Both the position numbers and the translations under genes were made by a program. A DNA stretch of 64,000 bases from Streptomyces ureilyticus (GTDB lineage Bacteria; Actinomycetota; Actinomycetes; Streptomycetales; Streptomycetaceae), in the NCBI RefSeq assembly GCF_011045025.1, contig NZ_JAAKZX010000021.1, positions 1 through 64,000 of the forward strand. The letters run 5' to 3'. Under the pieces are notes generated by a model. That model saw nothing but the letters and a program-made list of their open reading frames with translations. It was not told where the DNA came from and made no database searches. Of this stretch, positions 34,827 through 44,411 are shown piece after piece (the stretch's first letter is position 1; the number at the start of each line of letters is the position of its first letter).

Positions 34827-37800
34827 ATGCGTCGCATCATATTCATCTTCGGGGCGATCGCGAGCGTGCTCCTGTCGCTCGTCATCGCCCAACCGGCGTC
34901 AGCGGCGCCAACCTTCCGAGCCCTGGTCTTCACGGAGACGGCCGGCTACCGGCACGATTCGATCCCCGCCGGCCTCGCGATGTTTCGGGAGCAGGCGGCA
35001 GCCAACAACTTCGAGTTGGTCCATAGCGAGGACTCGAACGTTTTCACCCCGGCGAACCTCGCCACCTTCGACGTGCTCATCATGTTCCAGACCTCGGGAA
35101 TGGTGTGGAACACGGCGGCCCAACGTCAGGCGGTGGAGGGCTACCTCGCCAGCGGCAAGGGCATCGTCGCGATCCACAACGCCACAGACATGGGCATCGA
35201 GAACGAGTACCCGTGGTGGGACCAGACCATCAACGGCGGCGCACACATGCCGGAGCACTCCCCCGGCGTGCTGTCCGGCACCGCCATCGTCGCGGACAAG
35301 AAGCACCCGTCGACGGCCGGCCTGCCGGACCGTTGGAACCGCAGCGAGGAGTGGTACAACTTCGACCGCAACCCCCGCGGCGACGTCCATGTCCTGGTCA
35401 CCGCGGACGAGCGCACCTACAACCCGGGCCCCCGCGCCATGGGGCCGGACCACCCCATCTCCTGGTGCCGCAACAGCGGCGGCGGCCGCGTGTGGGCCAC
35501 CGCCATGGGGCACACCAGCGCGGCCTACAGCGAGACCTATTTCCGCAACCACGTCCTCGGGGGCGTCAAGTGGGCGGCCGGCAACGAGCCCGGCGACTGC
35601 GGCGGCACCGTGTGGAGCAACTTCGAGAAGCGCACCCTCGACGACAACACCGCAGACCCGATGGCTCTCGCGGTCGCCCCGGACGGGCGGGTGCTCTACG
35701 TCCAGCGGTCCGGGCAGCTGAAGATCTTCAAACCGACCACAAACAGCACCGTGACGGCCGGCACGCTCAGCGTCTACACCGGCGGCGAGGACGGCCTCAC
35801 CGGACTGGCGCTCGACCCCGACTTCGCCGACAACGGCTACGTGTACCTGTATCACTCCCCGGCCGGAGTCCCGAACGACATCAACCGGGTCTCCCGGTTC
35901 ACGCTCACCGGCGACACCCTGAACATGTCGAGCCAGGTGACGATCATCGACATCCCCGCGACCCGGGACCGCACGTTCGCCGAACCCGGACACACGGGCG
36001 GGTACATCGAGTTCGGCCCCGACAAGAACCTCTACATCGGCACCGGGGACGACGTCCCACCGAACCTCGACTCCAACTGGCAGGGCTACGCCCCCCTGGA
36101 CTGGCGGCAGGGCAAGGCCAACCTCGACGCCGCCCGCACCGCCGGCAACACCAACGACCTCCGTGGCAAGCTCCTGCGCATCCGGCCGTCGGCCGACGGC
36201 GGCTACACCGTCCCGGATGGCAACCTCTACCCGCAGGGCACGGCGCAGACCCGGCCGGAGATCTACGCGATGGGCTTCCGCAACCCGTTCCGCTTCTCGA
36301 TCGACCCGGACAACGGGTGGGTCTACCTCGCCGACTACGGCCCGGACCGGAACCCGCCCGCGACCAACCGCGGCCCCGAAGGGCTCGTCGAGCTCAATGT
36401 CATCAAGGCCCCGGGCAACTACGGCTGGCCGTTCTGCCACGGCGACAACCAGGCCTACGCGCCCTACAACCCGAGCACCGGCGTCGTCGGCGCCAAGTTC
36501 AACTGCAACGCGCCGGTCAACAACTCGCCGAACAACACCGGTTTGACCAGCCTCAAGCCGATCGTCGCGCCGAACATGTGGTACGGCTACGGCGTCTCAC
36601 CGAACTTCCCCGAACTCGGCTCCGGCGGCTCGGGGCCGATGGGCGGACCGGTCTACCGCTACGACGCCGCGAACCCGTCCGAGACAAAGTTCCCGCCCTA
36701 CTACGACGGGGTCCACTTCTTCTACGAGTGGTCGCGCCACACCGTCAAGGAGGTCCACTTCGACTCCGCGACCGCGGTCACCCGGACCAACTCCTTCTTG
36801 CCCGCCGCCAAGTTCCTCAAGCCGATGGACATGGAGTTCGGGCCCGACGGTTCGTTGTACCTGCTCGAATGGGGCACCAACTTCGGCGGTGGCAACAACG
36901 ACTCGGGTCTTTACCGCATCGACTACAAGAACCAGGGCGGGCGGGCGCCGACAGCCAAGGCCACCGGAACGCCCACCAACGGTGACGCGCCATTGACCGT
37001 GCAGTTCAGCAGTGCGGGGTCCACGGACCCGGATCCCGGGAACACGCTCAGCTACCACTGGACGTTCGGCGACGGCACAACGTCCACGGCGGCCAACCCG
37101 TCACACACCTACACCGCCAATGGCAACTACACCGCCCAGCTCAAGGTCACCGACAACACCGGCAAGACAGGCTTCGCCAACGTGCCGATCACCGTGGGCA
37201 ACACCGCACCGAAGCTCACCGTCACGATTCCGCCCGACGGCGGCATGCTGAACTTCGGCGACCGCGTCTCGTACCAGGTGTCTGTCTCGGACCCCGGCGG
37301 CGCGCCCATCGACTGCACCAAGGTGTTCGTCAACCCCGCCCTCGGCCACGACGACCACCAGCATGAGACCACGGACTACCCGGGGTGCTCGGGCACCATC
37401 GACACGACGCTGCTCGGCGGGCACCCTGACGGCGCCAACCTGTACTACGTCCTCAACGCCCGTTACACCGACGACGGCGGCCCCGGCGGTGCGGCCCCGC
37501 TCACCGGCTACGCTCACGCGACCCTCCAACCCAAGCACAAACAGGCCGAGTTCTACACGGACCAGTCGGGTGTGCAGGTCGTCGAGCAGGCCGGCGCGGA
37601 GAGCGGAAAGCGGGTCGGCAACATCTCCGACAACGACTGGATCGCGTTCGACCCGATGAGCCTGTCGGGCATCACGAACGTGAGCTACCGCCTGTCGTCG
37701 CCGAGCGGAGGCGGATCGATCGAACTGCGCGCCGACTCCCCGACCGGCACACTCCTGGCCACGACACCGGTGCCCAGCACCGGCGGCTGGAACAACTACC

Positions 37801-38381
37801 AGTCCACGCCGGCGGTGAACACTGCCGATCTCGCCGGCTCGCACCGGCTCTACCTGGTGTTCAAGGGCACCTCGACCAACTGGTTCGACCTCGACTCGCT
37901 CACCTTCGGCGGCAACGGGGTCGGCGAACCGGGCAGCGGCGGTGGCGGCGTGGCCGGTCGGACCTGGACGGTCGCAGCGCAGCACAGCGGCAAATTCATG
38001 GACGTCAACGGCGCCTCGACCGCTGACGGCGCCCAGATCGTCCAGTGGTCGGCCACCGGCGGCAACAACCAGAAGTGGCAGGCCGTCGACGCCGGTGGCG
38101 GCGCCGTCCAGCTGAAGGCGGTGCACAGCGACAAGTGCCTCGCCGTCACCAACGGCTCCACGGCCCAGGGCGCGTTCCTGCAGCAGTCCACCTGCGACAA
38201 CGGCAACCCGCAGAAGTTCCTCGTCACACCGACCACCACGGTGGGCGTGTACACGGTGAAAAGCCTCCCCAGTGGACTGTGCGTCGACGTCAACGGCGGC
38301 TCGACGGCCGACGGCGCACGACTCCTGCAATGGAGCTGCCACAGCGGCACCAACCAACAGTGGCGGTTCACCGCCGTATAG
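34827..38381 (+). CDS. secreted ThuA - GSDH beta-propeller - PKD - CBM6 - RICIN fusion protein
   Basis: Large secreted protein, 1184 aa from ATG 34827 (AGGAGA upstream). Signal peptide 1-27 (IAQPASA). Residues about 28-250 are a ThuA-like domain (FRALVFTETAGYRHDSIPAG; EEWYNFDRNPRG; SWCRNSGGGRVW). About 261-700 is a glucose/sorbosone dehydrogenase-type propeller (DPMALAVAPDGRVLYV, ANTNDLRGKLLRI family form GNTNDLRGKLLRIRP, RPEIYAMGFRNPFRFSID). PKD is at about 706-790 (FGDGTTSTAANPSHTY), an Ig-like part follows, CBM6 is about 905-1025, and RICIN 1044-1184 (NQKW, PQKF, NQQW). ThuA folds are tied to keto-sugar metabolism and GSDH propellers to PQQ sugar oxidation, so oxidation of a bound glycan end is plausible but unproven. 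Confidence 0.88.
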   Translation: MRRIIFIFGAIASVLLSLVIAQPASAAPTFRALVFTETAGYRHDSIPAGLAMFREQAAANNFELVHSEDSNVFTPANLATFDVLIMFQTSGMVWNTAAQRQAVEGYLASGKGIVAIHNATDMGIENEYPWWDQTINGGAHMPEHSPGVLSGTAIVADKKHPSTAGLPDRWNRSEEWYNFDRNPRGDVHVLVTADERTYNPGPRAMGPDHPISWCRNSGGGRVWATAMGHTSAAYSETYFRNHVLGGVKWAAGNEPGDCGGTVWSNFEKRTLDDNTADPMALAVAPDGRVLYVQRSGQLKIFKPTTNSTVTAGTLSVYTGGEDGLTGLALDPDFADNGYVYLYHSPAGVPNDINRVSRFTLTGDTLNMSSQVTIIDIPATRDRTFAEPGHTGGYIEFGPDKNLYIGTGDDVPPNLDSNWQGYAPLDWRQGKANLDAARTAGNTNDLRGKLLRIRPSADGGYTVPDGNLYPQGTAQTRPEIYAMGFRNPFRFSIDPDNGWVYLADYGPDRNPPATNRGPEGLVELNVIKAPGNYGWPFCHGDNQAYAPYNPSTGVVGAKFNCNAPVNNSPNNTGLTSLKPIVAPNMWYGYGVSPNFPELGSGGSGPMGGPVYRYDAANPSETKFPPYYDGVHFFYEWSRHTVKEVHFDSATAVTRTNSFLPAAKFLKPMDMEFGPDGSLYLLEWGTNFGGGNNDSGLYRIDYKNQGGRAPTAKATGTPTNGDAPLTVQFSSAGSTDPDPGNTLSYHWTFGDGTTSTAANPSHTYTANGNYTAQLKVTDNTGKTGFANVPITVGNTAPKLTVTIPPDGGMLNFGDRVSYQVSVSDPGGAPIDCTKVFVNPALGHDDHQHETTDYPGCSGTIDTTLLGGHPDGANLYYVLNARYTDDGGPGGAAPLTGYAHATLQPKHKQAEFYTDQSGVQVVEQAGAESGKRVGNISDNDWIAFDPMSLSGITNVSYRLSSPSGGGSIELRADSPTGTLLATTPVPSTGGWNNYQSTPAVNTADLAGSHRLYLVFKGTSTNWFDLDSLTFGGNGVGEPGSGGGGVAGRTWTVAAQHSGKFMDVNGASTADGAQIVQWSATGGNNQKWQAVDAGGGAVQLKAVHSDKCLAVTNGSTAQGAFLQQSTCDNGNPQKFLVTPTTTVGVYTVKSLPSGLCVDVNGGSTADGARLLQWSCHSGTNQQWRFTAV

Positions 38382-38392
38382 CCCGTCCGCAC

Positions 38393-38426
38393 GGGATGCC
38401 CGGCGCGGTTGCGCGCCGGGCATCCC
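38393..38426 (+). terminator. terminator after the ThuA-GSDH gene
   Basis: A perfect 15-bp stem, GGGATGCCCGGCGCG with CGCGCCGGGCATCCC, loop GTTG, begins eleven bases after the stop. Confidence 0.85.
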
Positions 38427-38452
38427 TCCCTACGAACAGGTGAGGAACCGCC

Positions 38453-39934
38453 ATGGTGTTTCGGATACCTCGGCCCCGCTGGTACGGACGGCTGTCTGCG
38501 CTGGGCGCCGTCCTGGTGCTTGTCGGCGTCGGCGCCACCGCGGTGGCGGCACCGATCGAGCCCGGGCAGAGCGCCCCCATCGTGGGGGCGCAGTCCGGCC
38601 GCTGCCTGACCGTCCCCGGCTCCAGCACCACCAACGGCACCCAGACCCAACTCTGGGACTGCACCGGCGCAGCCGGCCAGACCTGGACCTACACCGCCGG
38701 CAAACAATTGACCGTCCACGGCAACAAGTGCCTCGACGCCAGCGGACGCGGCACCACCAACGGCACCCCGGTCATCATCTGGGACTGCAACGGCCAGAAC
38801 AACCAACAGTGGAACGTCAACCCCAACGGCACCATCACCGGCGTCCAGTCCGGACTATGCCTCGACGCCAACGCCGGCGGCACCGCCAACGGCACCAGGA
38901 CCACCCTCTGGTCCTGCCACAGCGGCACCAACCAGCAGTGGAACTCGCCGGCCCCGCCGGTGCCGGGCGGCGCGGGCACGTGCGACATCTACGCCTCGGG
39001 CGGCACCCCCTGCATCGCCGCCCACAGCACCGTACGAGCGCTCTACGGCACCTACAACGGCAACCTCTACCAGGTCCGGCGCTCGTCCGACAGCACGACC
39101 CGGAACATCGGCGTCCTGAGCGCGGGGGGCGCCGCCGACGCGACGACGCAGGACTCGTTCTGCGCGGGGACCACCTGTGTCATCACCGTCGTCTACGACC
39201 AGTCCGGCCGCGGGAACGACCTGTGGTACCAGGGATCGAGTGTGGTTCCCGGCTCCAACCAGAGCCGCCCGGCGATCGCGACGTCGGAGTCGCTGGCGGT
39301 CGGCGGCAGCAAGGCCTACTCGCTCTACATCAACCCCGGCAACAGCTACTGGCGGGACGGCCACCTGACTGGCGTGCCGACCGGCAGCGCCCCCGAAGGC
39401 ATGTACATGGTGACCAGCGGCACCCATGTCAACGGCGGCTGCTGCTTCGACTACGGCAACAGTGAGACGACCCGAGCGGCCGACGCGGCCGGGGCGATGG
39501 ACGCGATCAATTTCAGCACCCAGTGCTGGTTCGGCGGGTGCGCCGGCACCGGCCCATGGGTCCAGGCCGACCTCGAATGGGGGCTCTACTCCGGTGGCAG
39601 TCAGACCTGGAACACGAACCAGCGGGCCTTCACCAGCAAGTTCGTGACGGCGATGTTGAAGAACAACGGGACGAGCCGTTTCGCGCTCAAGGGTGGCAAC
39701 GGCCAGACCGGAAGCCTGACCACGCTCTGGGACGGCGCGCTTCCGCCCGGCTACAGCCCCATGAAGAAGCAGGGCGCCATCATCCTCGGCAGCGGTGGTG
39801 ACTGCTGCAAGCCCGGCGGCGGCGCGAACCTCAGCGCCGGTACCTTCTACGAGGGCGCGATGGTGTCCGGATACCCGTCCGACGCAACCGAGAACGCGAT
39901 ACAAGCCAACATCGTCGCCGCCGGCTACCGCTGA
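38453..39934 (+). CDS. secreted GH54 alpha-L-arabinofuranosidase with N-terminal RICIN
   Basis: Retaining arabinofuranosidase, 493 aa. Signal peptide about 1-33 (LVLVGVGATAVAA). RICIN domain about 42-165 (three repeats ending GQTW, NQQW, NQQW), then a PAPPVPGG linker and the GH54 catalytic domain from CDIYASGGTPCIAAHSTVRA. The family hallmark GGCCFDYGNSE contains the vicinal Cys pair and the nucleophile Glu. The C-terminal GGDCCKPGGGANLSAGTFYEG is also typical. Fungal GH54 enzymes carry CBM42 at the C-terminus; here a lectin sits at the N-terminus instead. A RICIN fragment lies just after the stop, so the gene may once have had a lectin at both ends. Confidence 0.92.
   Translation: MVFRIPRPRWYGRLSALGAVLVLVGVGATAVAAPIEPGQSAPIVGAQSGRCLTVPGSSTTNGTQTQLWDCTGAAGQTWTYTAGKQLTVHGNKCLDASGRGTTNGTPVIIWDCNGQNNQQWNVNPNGTITGVQSGLCLDANAGGTANGTRTTLWSCHSGTNQQWNSPAPPVPGGAGTCDIYASGGTPCIAAHSTVRALYGTYNGNLYQVRRSSDSTTRNIGVLSAGGAADATTQDSFCAGTTCVITVVYDQSGRGNDLWYQGSSVVPGSNQSRPAIATSESLAVGGSKAYSLYINPGNSYWRDGHLTGVPTGSAPEGMYMVTSGTHVNGGCCFDYGNSETTRAADAAGAMDAINFSTQCWFGGCAGTGPWVQADLEWGLYSGGSQTWNTNQRAFTSKFVTAMLKNNGTSRFALKGGNGQTGSLTTLWDGALPPGYSPMKKQGAIILGSGGDCCKPGGGANLSAGTFYEGAMVSGYPSDATENAIQANIVAAGYR
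38577..38942 (+). repeat. near-identical RICIN-coding repeat, copy B
   Basis: Full-length copy of the module; inverted relative to copy A at 26216-26579. CGGCACC occurs at 38761-38767 and 38890-38896, 129 bp apart, the two points joined in the shortened copy at 40270-40445. Confidence 0.8.
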
Positions 39935-39946
39935 GTCGCTACATCC

Positions 39947-40077
39947 ATGGACGGCACGATCCGCAACGGTCAGAACGGGTTGTGCCTGGATGTCAACGGC
40001 GCAAGCACCGCCAACGGCTCCTCGGTCATCGTGTGGAGCTGCCACGACGGCGCCAACCAGCGCTGGACGCGGGCATA
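39947..40077 (+). pseudogene. orphan RICIN C-terminal fragment
   Basis: [20 protein letters not shown] then ANGSSVIVWSCHDGANQRWT is the last beta-trefoil repeat of a RICIN domain. It starts twelve bases after the GH54 stop, in a different frame from the catalytic domain. It is probably the tail of the original downstream lectin, cut off by a deletion. Confidence 0.7.
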
Positions 40078-40086
40078 GGCGCACGA

Positions 40087-40122
40087 GTGAAGGCGGTACG
40101 TGACATCACGTGCCGCCTTCAC
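40087..40122 (+). terminator. terminator after the RICIN fragment
   Basis: GTGAAGGCGGTACGTG pairs with CACGTGCCGCCTTCAC around ACAT, with one G-T type mismatch in 16 bp. Confidence 0.75.
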
Positions 40123-40191
40123 TCCCTCCGTGGCGAGCCGGGGCGCACCACTCCATCACCGTGGTCCTACCGATGACCGAGAAGCCCAGAG

Positions 40192-40456
40192 ATGAGACGG
40201 ATCTTCATGGCGGTCGCCACGGTGCTCGCCATCGCTGTGGCGTCGCTCGGACGGCTACATCGTGATCTACCCGTCGTCCCAACTCTGGGACTGCACCGGC
40301 GCAGCCGGCCAGACCTGGACCTACACCGCCGGCAAACAACTGACCGTCCACGGCAACAAGTGCCTCGACGCCAGCGGACGCGGCACCACCAACGGCACCA
40401 GGACCACCCTCTGGTCCTGCCACAGCGGCACCAACCAGCAGTGGAGCCGTCGTTGA
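40192..40456 (+). pseudogene. lectin-enzyme remnant: signal peptide plus shortened RICIN
   Basis: MRRIFMAVATVLAIAVASLG is a signal peptide; after a frame change GYIVIYPSSQLWDCTGAAGQ enters a RICIN domain almost identical to 38650-38942 but lacking exactly one repeat. It joins ...ASGRGTTNGT directly to RTTLWSCHSGTNQQW. The lost piece is 129 bp (43 codons), matching the spacing of CGGCACC in the full-length copy. No catalytic domain remains. Confidence 0.72.
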
Positions 40457-40514
40457 GCGGCGGCGCCGTCCTTCTCCTTGCCGATCAGAGAAGATTCCCC
40501 ACGATGTCTCGTCG

Positions 40515-40680
40515 ATGCCCATGTTCACTCGGCGCAGACTCCTCGCGGCTGCCGGACCAGCTGGGGCCTCCGCGGCCACCGGCTTACTTTCGCGTCGGCG
40601 GTGCCTGGGCCGCTGACGGGCCCTGCAGCTACACACCGCCCTGGCCGTCGGTCGACCCGGCGTTCCTCAATGAGACTTCA
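40515..40680 (+). pseudogene. Tat-signal fragment of a lost secreted protein
   Basis: MPMFTRRRLLAAAGPAGASA then ATGLL is a Tat-like signal that hits a stop after 33 codons. A shift into the neighbouring frame gives AWAADGPCSYTPPWPSVDPA, which would continue a mature protein. The identity of that protein is not recognised. Confidence 0.45.
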
Positions 40681-40699
40681 GTGGGAGTTCCTCCGTCAT

Positions 40700-40965
40700 C
40701 CGAAGGGCAGCATGCCCCTGGCACCTGAGCGGTCTTCACGCTCTGCTCCTCGGCAGCCGTCAGGTCAGCCTGAGCGTGGTCTTGCCCGCTCTCGTCCGCC
40801 GGGGCCAGCACTTCGCCGACCCGCGATCGGGCGATGGCCCACTCCTGCCATTCCCGCCCCCGCGGCCAGTTCGGCTTGGATACGGTCGGCCTCGTCCCAC
40901 AGCTCGTCCACGCGACGGCGAGCACCCAGCTCACGCTGTTCCAGCAGCCCAACCACCGACGGCAT
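40700..40965 (-). pseudogene. conserved Streptomyces coiled-coil protein, frameshifted and truncated
   Basis: MPSVVGLLEQRELGARRRVD then ELWDEADRIQAELAA continues, after a one-frame change near 40860, as EWQEWAIARSRVGEVLAPA and ends TAAEEQSVKTAQVPG. I recall this as the N-terminal coiled coil of a family often seen near Streptomyces transposable elements; the function is unknown. The C-terminal half is missing. Confidence 0.5.
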
Positions 40966-41038
40966 CCACGACCTCCCGGGGAGCGACACAACGACAGGCC
41001 ACTACTCCCACGGCACCTCCCGCCCTACGCTCCACCAG

Positions 41039-41179
41039 GGTCACCGGGCTGATGAACCGTTCCTGCTGGGCCGTCGTGGCCGCCGCGGCGCGCATCGCCG
41101 GCAGCGTGGCGCCCGCGACCAGGCCGGCGGTGACCGCCATGACTCTGCGGCGGCTGTGGGGGTGTTGGAGCCAGGACAT
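41039..41179 (-). pseudogene. signal-peptide fragment of a lost secreted protein
   Basis: MSWLQHPHSRRRVMAVTAGL then VAGATLPAMRAAAATTAQQE has twin arginines, a hydrophobic core and an Ala-rich cleavage region. Recognisable protein ends soon after FISPVTL, where it abuts the coiled-coil remnant. Confidence 0.5.
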
Positions 41180-41234
41180 GCGAGATCAGCTTCCTCACGG
41201 GTAAGGGGGACCGAGAGCCAAAGTTCGAAATGTC

Positions 41235-41475
41235 GCTCTGGCTCTGGGGTTCTGGTTGGTGGCGGATGATCTGGGCAGGGGGCGGTGGCAGGTGGAGCAG
41301 GTGCCGGTCCAGCAGTTCAACAGGTCTTGGACGGTGTCGAGGATCTGGTAGAGGGTGAACCCGCTGGATCGGCTTTTCGGGCCAGACGCTGCTCGGTCAG
41401 GAACGCATGGGCGGCGGCGACCAGGTGACGTGGTGATGCCAGCCGGTCCAGGAGCGGCCCTCGAATCCCGGGACC
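41235..41475 (-). pseudogene. IS701-type transposase, C-terminal remnant
   Basis: RHLVAAAHAFLTEQRLARKA in one frame and LYQILDTVQDLLNCWTGTCS, TCHRPLP in the next match the end of SRSO17/IS701-type transposases. At least one frameshift is present. Only the tail of the gene remains, complementary in extent but opposite in strand to the N-terminal remnant at 14514. Confidence 0.6.
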
Positions 41476-41479
41476 GGGG

Positions 41480-42040
41480 CGGGGAGGGGCTCCGGTCCCG
41501 GGCGGGAGTCATCCGGCGGTCAGAGTGGTCGGCCCGCCACTGTTCCCTTCACCCGCGCGACCGCCCGCCGCGTCGTCCGCTCGCCCCCGGTGACCCCAGC
41601 AGCTGGAGGCGTTCGTGGAGCTTGTCGGCTCGCACCGTGCGCTGCGACCGGTCGACCCACTCCTCACTTTGGCATGAATGGGTCGATCTAGGATCTTGTG
41701 CTGTCCGCTCTCAACTCCTAGGATCCATGCCGTCCGAAGGATCGGTTCACGTTCGCAGTACCGAACACGCCCGGCCGAAGCGGCTTGCGCATGGCGCACA
41801 TGCCGGGCATGACAGCACCCGCATCATCCGTACCAGTAAGGCTCTCCCCCACACACCAAGTGACGGACCTGGAAGGGCTCACCCGGCATTCGTGCGGCGA
41901 GCCCCGATCGCCTCCCGGAGCATCGTGTGAAATCACCCGCACCATGCCACGCCCGCGCCTGTGCCGCGCGGCCGTGGTCCTCCTATTAGGCCTGGCACGG
42001 CCTGGCCCGTCGTCCAACTCGTAGGCCGTGCCTGGGAAAC
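41480..42040. other. stretch without a recognisable gene
   Basis: No convincing coding similarity on either strand. Two CTAGGATC motifs lie near 41690 and 41720. Both flanks are pseudogene pieces, so this is most likely degraded sequence. Confidence 0.4.
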
Positions 42041-42049
42041 GTCGTATCC

Positions 42050-42462
42050 CAGCCCGTCCTGCCGCTCCCCGCCCCGCCAGGTCACCCCACTGACCGGCGT
42101 CGACACCTTCGACGGAACGACCGTGAAACCGAAGCGGGAAGGGAACCACAATCCGGACCACGACAAGTGGTCCGTCAACAACGGCCTGACCCTGCGCACC
42201 GCGCCGGCCACCAACCACCTGTACTGGGCCCGCAATACCCTCACCCACCGGATTCAGGGACCCACCTCCACCGCGACCATCCAGCTGGACTACGCGACGA
42301 TCCGCGACGGACAGCAACTGGAACACCACCGGCACCGGCGCCGAAGCCGCGAGCGCCAACGTCACGGGCTACACCGCCCAGACACTCGGCGGCTCCGTCC
42401 GCATCGCACGGTTCGCGCTGACCACACCCCGAGCGCAGCAACGTTCCTTCCCCGCATCTGAC
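42050..42462 (+). pseudogene. GH43-type C-terminal beta-sandwich remnant
   Basis: DTFDGTTVKPKREGNHNPDH then DKWSVNNGLTLRTA, NTLTHRIQGPTSTATIQLDY is the start of the C-terminal beta-sandwich of GH43 beta-xylosidase/arabinosidases. After IRDGQQLE the frame changes and continues as SANVTGYTAQTLGGSVRIAR. The GH43 catalytic propeller is absent. An intact GH43 gene starts 45 bp downstream. Confidence 0.65.
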
Positions 42463-42506
42463 CAGCTGCTCAGTCCCCGACCCGCAGCACCAGGAAGGAC
42501 CACACC

Positions 42507-44405
42507 ATGGCCAGTACCGCCGTCCATGGGCCAACGGCTCACCCGACCGCAGTGAGATCACCCGCCACCGGTACGAGGCTCACCCGGGCAGCCGCCTGGG
42601 TGGTGGGCCTCCTGCTGGTGTTCGCCGTCGTTCCCGCCGCGGTGCATCCCACCGCGGCCAGGGCCGACAACCCGATCGTGCAGAACGTCTACACCGCCGA
42701 CCCTTCCCCGCTGGTCTACAACGGACGGGTCTACCTCTACACCGGGCACGACGAGGACGGCTCCACCTCCTCCTTCGTGATGAAGGACTGGCGGGTGTGG
42801 TCCTCCGCCGACATGGTCAACTGGACCGACCACGGCTCACCGCTCAGCCTGAACACCTTCAGCTGGGCGTCCACCGACGCGTGGGCGGGCCAGGCCGTCG
42901 AACGGGGCGGCAAGTTCTACTGGTACGTGCCGGTGACGGCCCGGGCGACCGGCCGGATGGCCATCGGCGTGGCGGTGTCGGACAGCCCCACCGGCCCGTT
43001 CCGGGACGCCCTCGGCCACCCGCTGGTGGAGAACAGTGAGATCGACCCGACCGTCTTCATCGACGACGACGGTCAGGCCTACCTGTACTGGGGCAATCCG
43101 AACCTGTGGTACGTCAAGCTGAACGCGGACATGACGTCCTACGCAGGCAGCCCCGCCAGGATTCCGCTCACCACCGAGGGCTTCGGAACCCGCACCGACA
43201 ACCCCGACCGTCCCACGCTGTACGAAGAAGGACCCTGGGTCTACAAACGGGGCGGTCTGTACTACATCGTGTATGCGGCCAAGTGCTGCCAGGAGTTCAT
43301 CGCCTACTCCACGGCACCCAGCCCGACCGGGCCGTGGACCTACCGTGGAACAGTCATGCCCGCCGAGGGCAACAGCTTCACCAACCACGCGGGCATCGTG
43401 GACTTCAAGGGCAACTCGTATTTCTTCTATCACAACGGCGCGCTCGCGGGCGGCGGCGGCTTCACCCGCTCGGTCGCAGTGGAGAAGTTCAGCTACAACG
43501 CCGACGGCACCATTCCAACGATCAATATGACGACGGCCGGGGCGCCGCAGGCCGGCACGCTCGATCCTTATGTCCGCCAGGAAGCCGAGACCGTCGCGTG
43601 GGGCAGCGGCATCGAAACCGAACCCTCCAGCGAGGGCGGGATGAACATCAGCTGGATCGAAGACGGCGATTACATCAAGGTCAAGGGCGTAGCATTCGGC
43701 ACCGGTGCCAGCTCGTTCACCGCCAGGGTGGCCTCAAGCACCAGCGGCGGCCGAGTTGAGCTGCACCTGGACAGTCCTACTGGGCCAACGGTCGGGACAT
43801 GCACTGTGTCGGGCACCGGAGGCTGGCAGACCTGGAGCACGGTCTCGTGCCCTGTTACCGGTGCGACCGGGACCCACGATCTGTACCTGCGCTTCGCCGG
43901 TGGCAGCGGGTACCTGTTCAATATGAACTGGTGGCAGTTCACCACCAACCAGCCCACCTTCTCGTCCACCGCCGTCGCCCAGCACAGCGGGTACTGCCTG
44001 GACGACCCCAACCAGAGCACCGCCGACGGCACTCAGTACCGGCAGTACACCTGCGGCGCCGGTGAGGAACAGCGGTTCGACTTCCGCCCGGTGCCAGGGG
44101 CGGCGGACACCTACACCCTGGTGAACCACTACAGCGGCAAGTGCCTCGACATCCGCGGCGTCTCCACCGCCGACGGCGCGGCGGTCCACCAGTGGACCTG
44201 CCACGGCGGCACGAACCAGCAGTTCACGCTGCGGCAGGTCGCCGCCAACGACTACCAGCTCGTCGCGGTGCACAGCGGCAAGTGCGTGGACGTCAGCGGG
44301 ATCTCCACCGCCGTCGGAGCACTGGTCCACCAGTGGACCTGTGACTCCGCCAGTGCCCTGGCCACCAAGAAGAACCAGGTCTGGCGCCTGACCGGCAAGA
44401 GCTGA
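42507..44405 (+). CDS. secreted GH43 arabinosidase/xylosidase with CBM6 and RICIN
   Basis: Inverting five-bladed-propeller glycosidase, 632 aa, acting on arabinan or arabinoxylan. AGGAAGG lies upstream of the ATG; the long signal region spans about 1-53 (LLLVFAVVPAAVHPTAARA). Catalytic residues: base Asp in YTADPSPLVYNG, pKa-modulating Asp in SEIDPTVFIDDDGQAYLYWG, acid Glu in YEEGPWVYKRGGLYYIVY. CBM6 follows at about 357-475 (QEAETVAWGSGIETEPSSEGG), then RICIN about 490-632 (AQHSGYCLDDPNQ; KCLDIRG; KCVDVSG). Exact substrate cannot be set from sequence. Confidence 0.92.
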   Translation: MASTAVHGPTAHPTAVRSPATGTRLTRAAAWVVGLLLVFAVVPAAVHPTAARADNPIVQNVYTADPSPLVYNGRVYLYTGHDEDGSTSSFVMKDWRVWSSADMVNWTDHGSPLSLNTFSWASTDAWAGQAVERGGKFYWYVPVTARATGRMAIGVAVSDSPTGPFRDALGHPLVENSEIDPTVFIDDDGQAYLYWGNPNLWYVKLNADMTSYAGSPARIPLTTEGFGTRTDNPDRPTLYEEGPWVYKRGGLYYIVYAAKCCQEFIAYSTAPSPTGPWTYRGTVMPAEGNSFTNHAGIVDFKGNSYFFYHNGALAGGGGFTRSVAVEKFSYNADGTIPTINMTTAGAPQAGTLDPYVRQEAETVAWGSGIETEPSSEGGMNISWIEDGDYIKVKGVAFGTGASSFTARVASSTSGGRVELHLDSPTGPTVGTCTVSGTGGWQTWSTVSCPVTGATGTHDLYLRFAGGSGYLFNMNWWQFTTNQPTFSSTAVAQHSGYCLDDPNQSTADGTQYRQYTCGAGEEQRFDFRPVPGAADTYTLVNHYSGKCLDIRGVSTADGAAVHQWTCHGGTNQQFTLRQVAANDYQLVAVHSGKCVDVSGISTAVGALVHQWTCDSASALATKKNQVWRLTGKS

Positions 44406-44411
44406 ACCAAC

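Noticed and set aside
41690..41725. CTAGGATC motif pair
   Set aside because: Only 8 bp long and unsupported by any adjacent gene; too short to call a repeat or operator.
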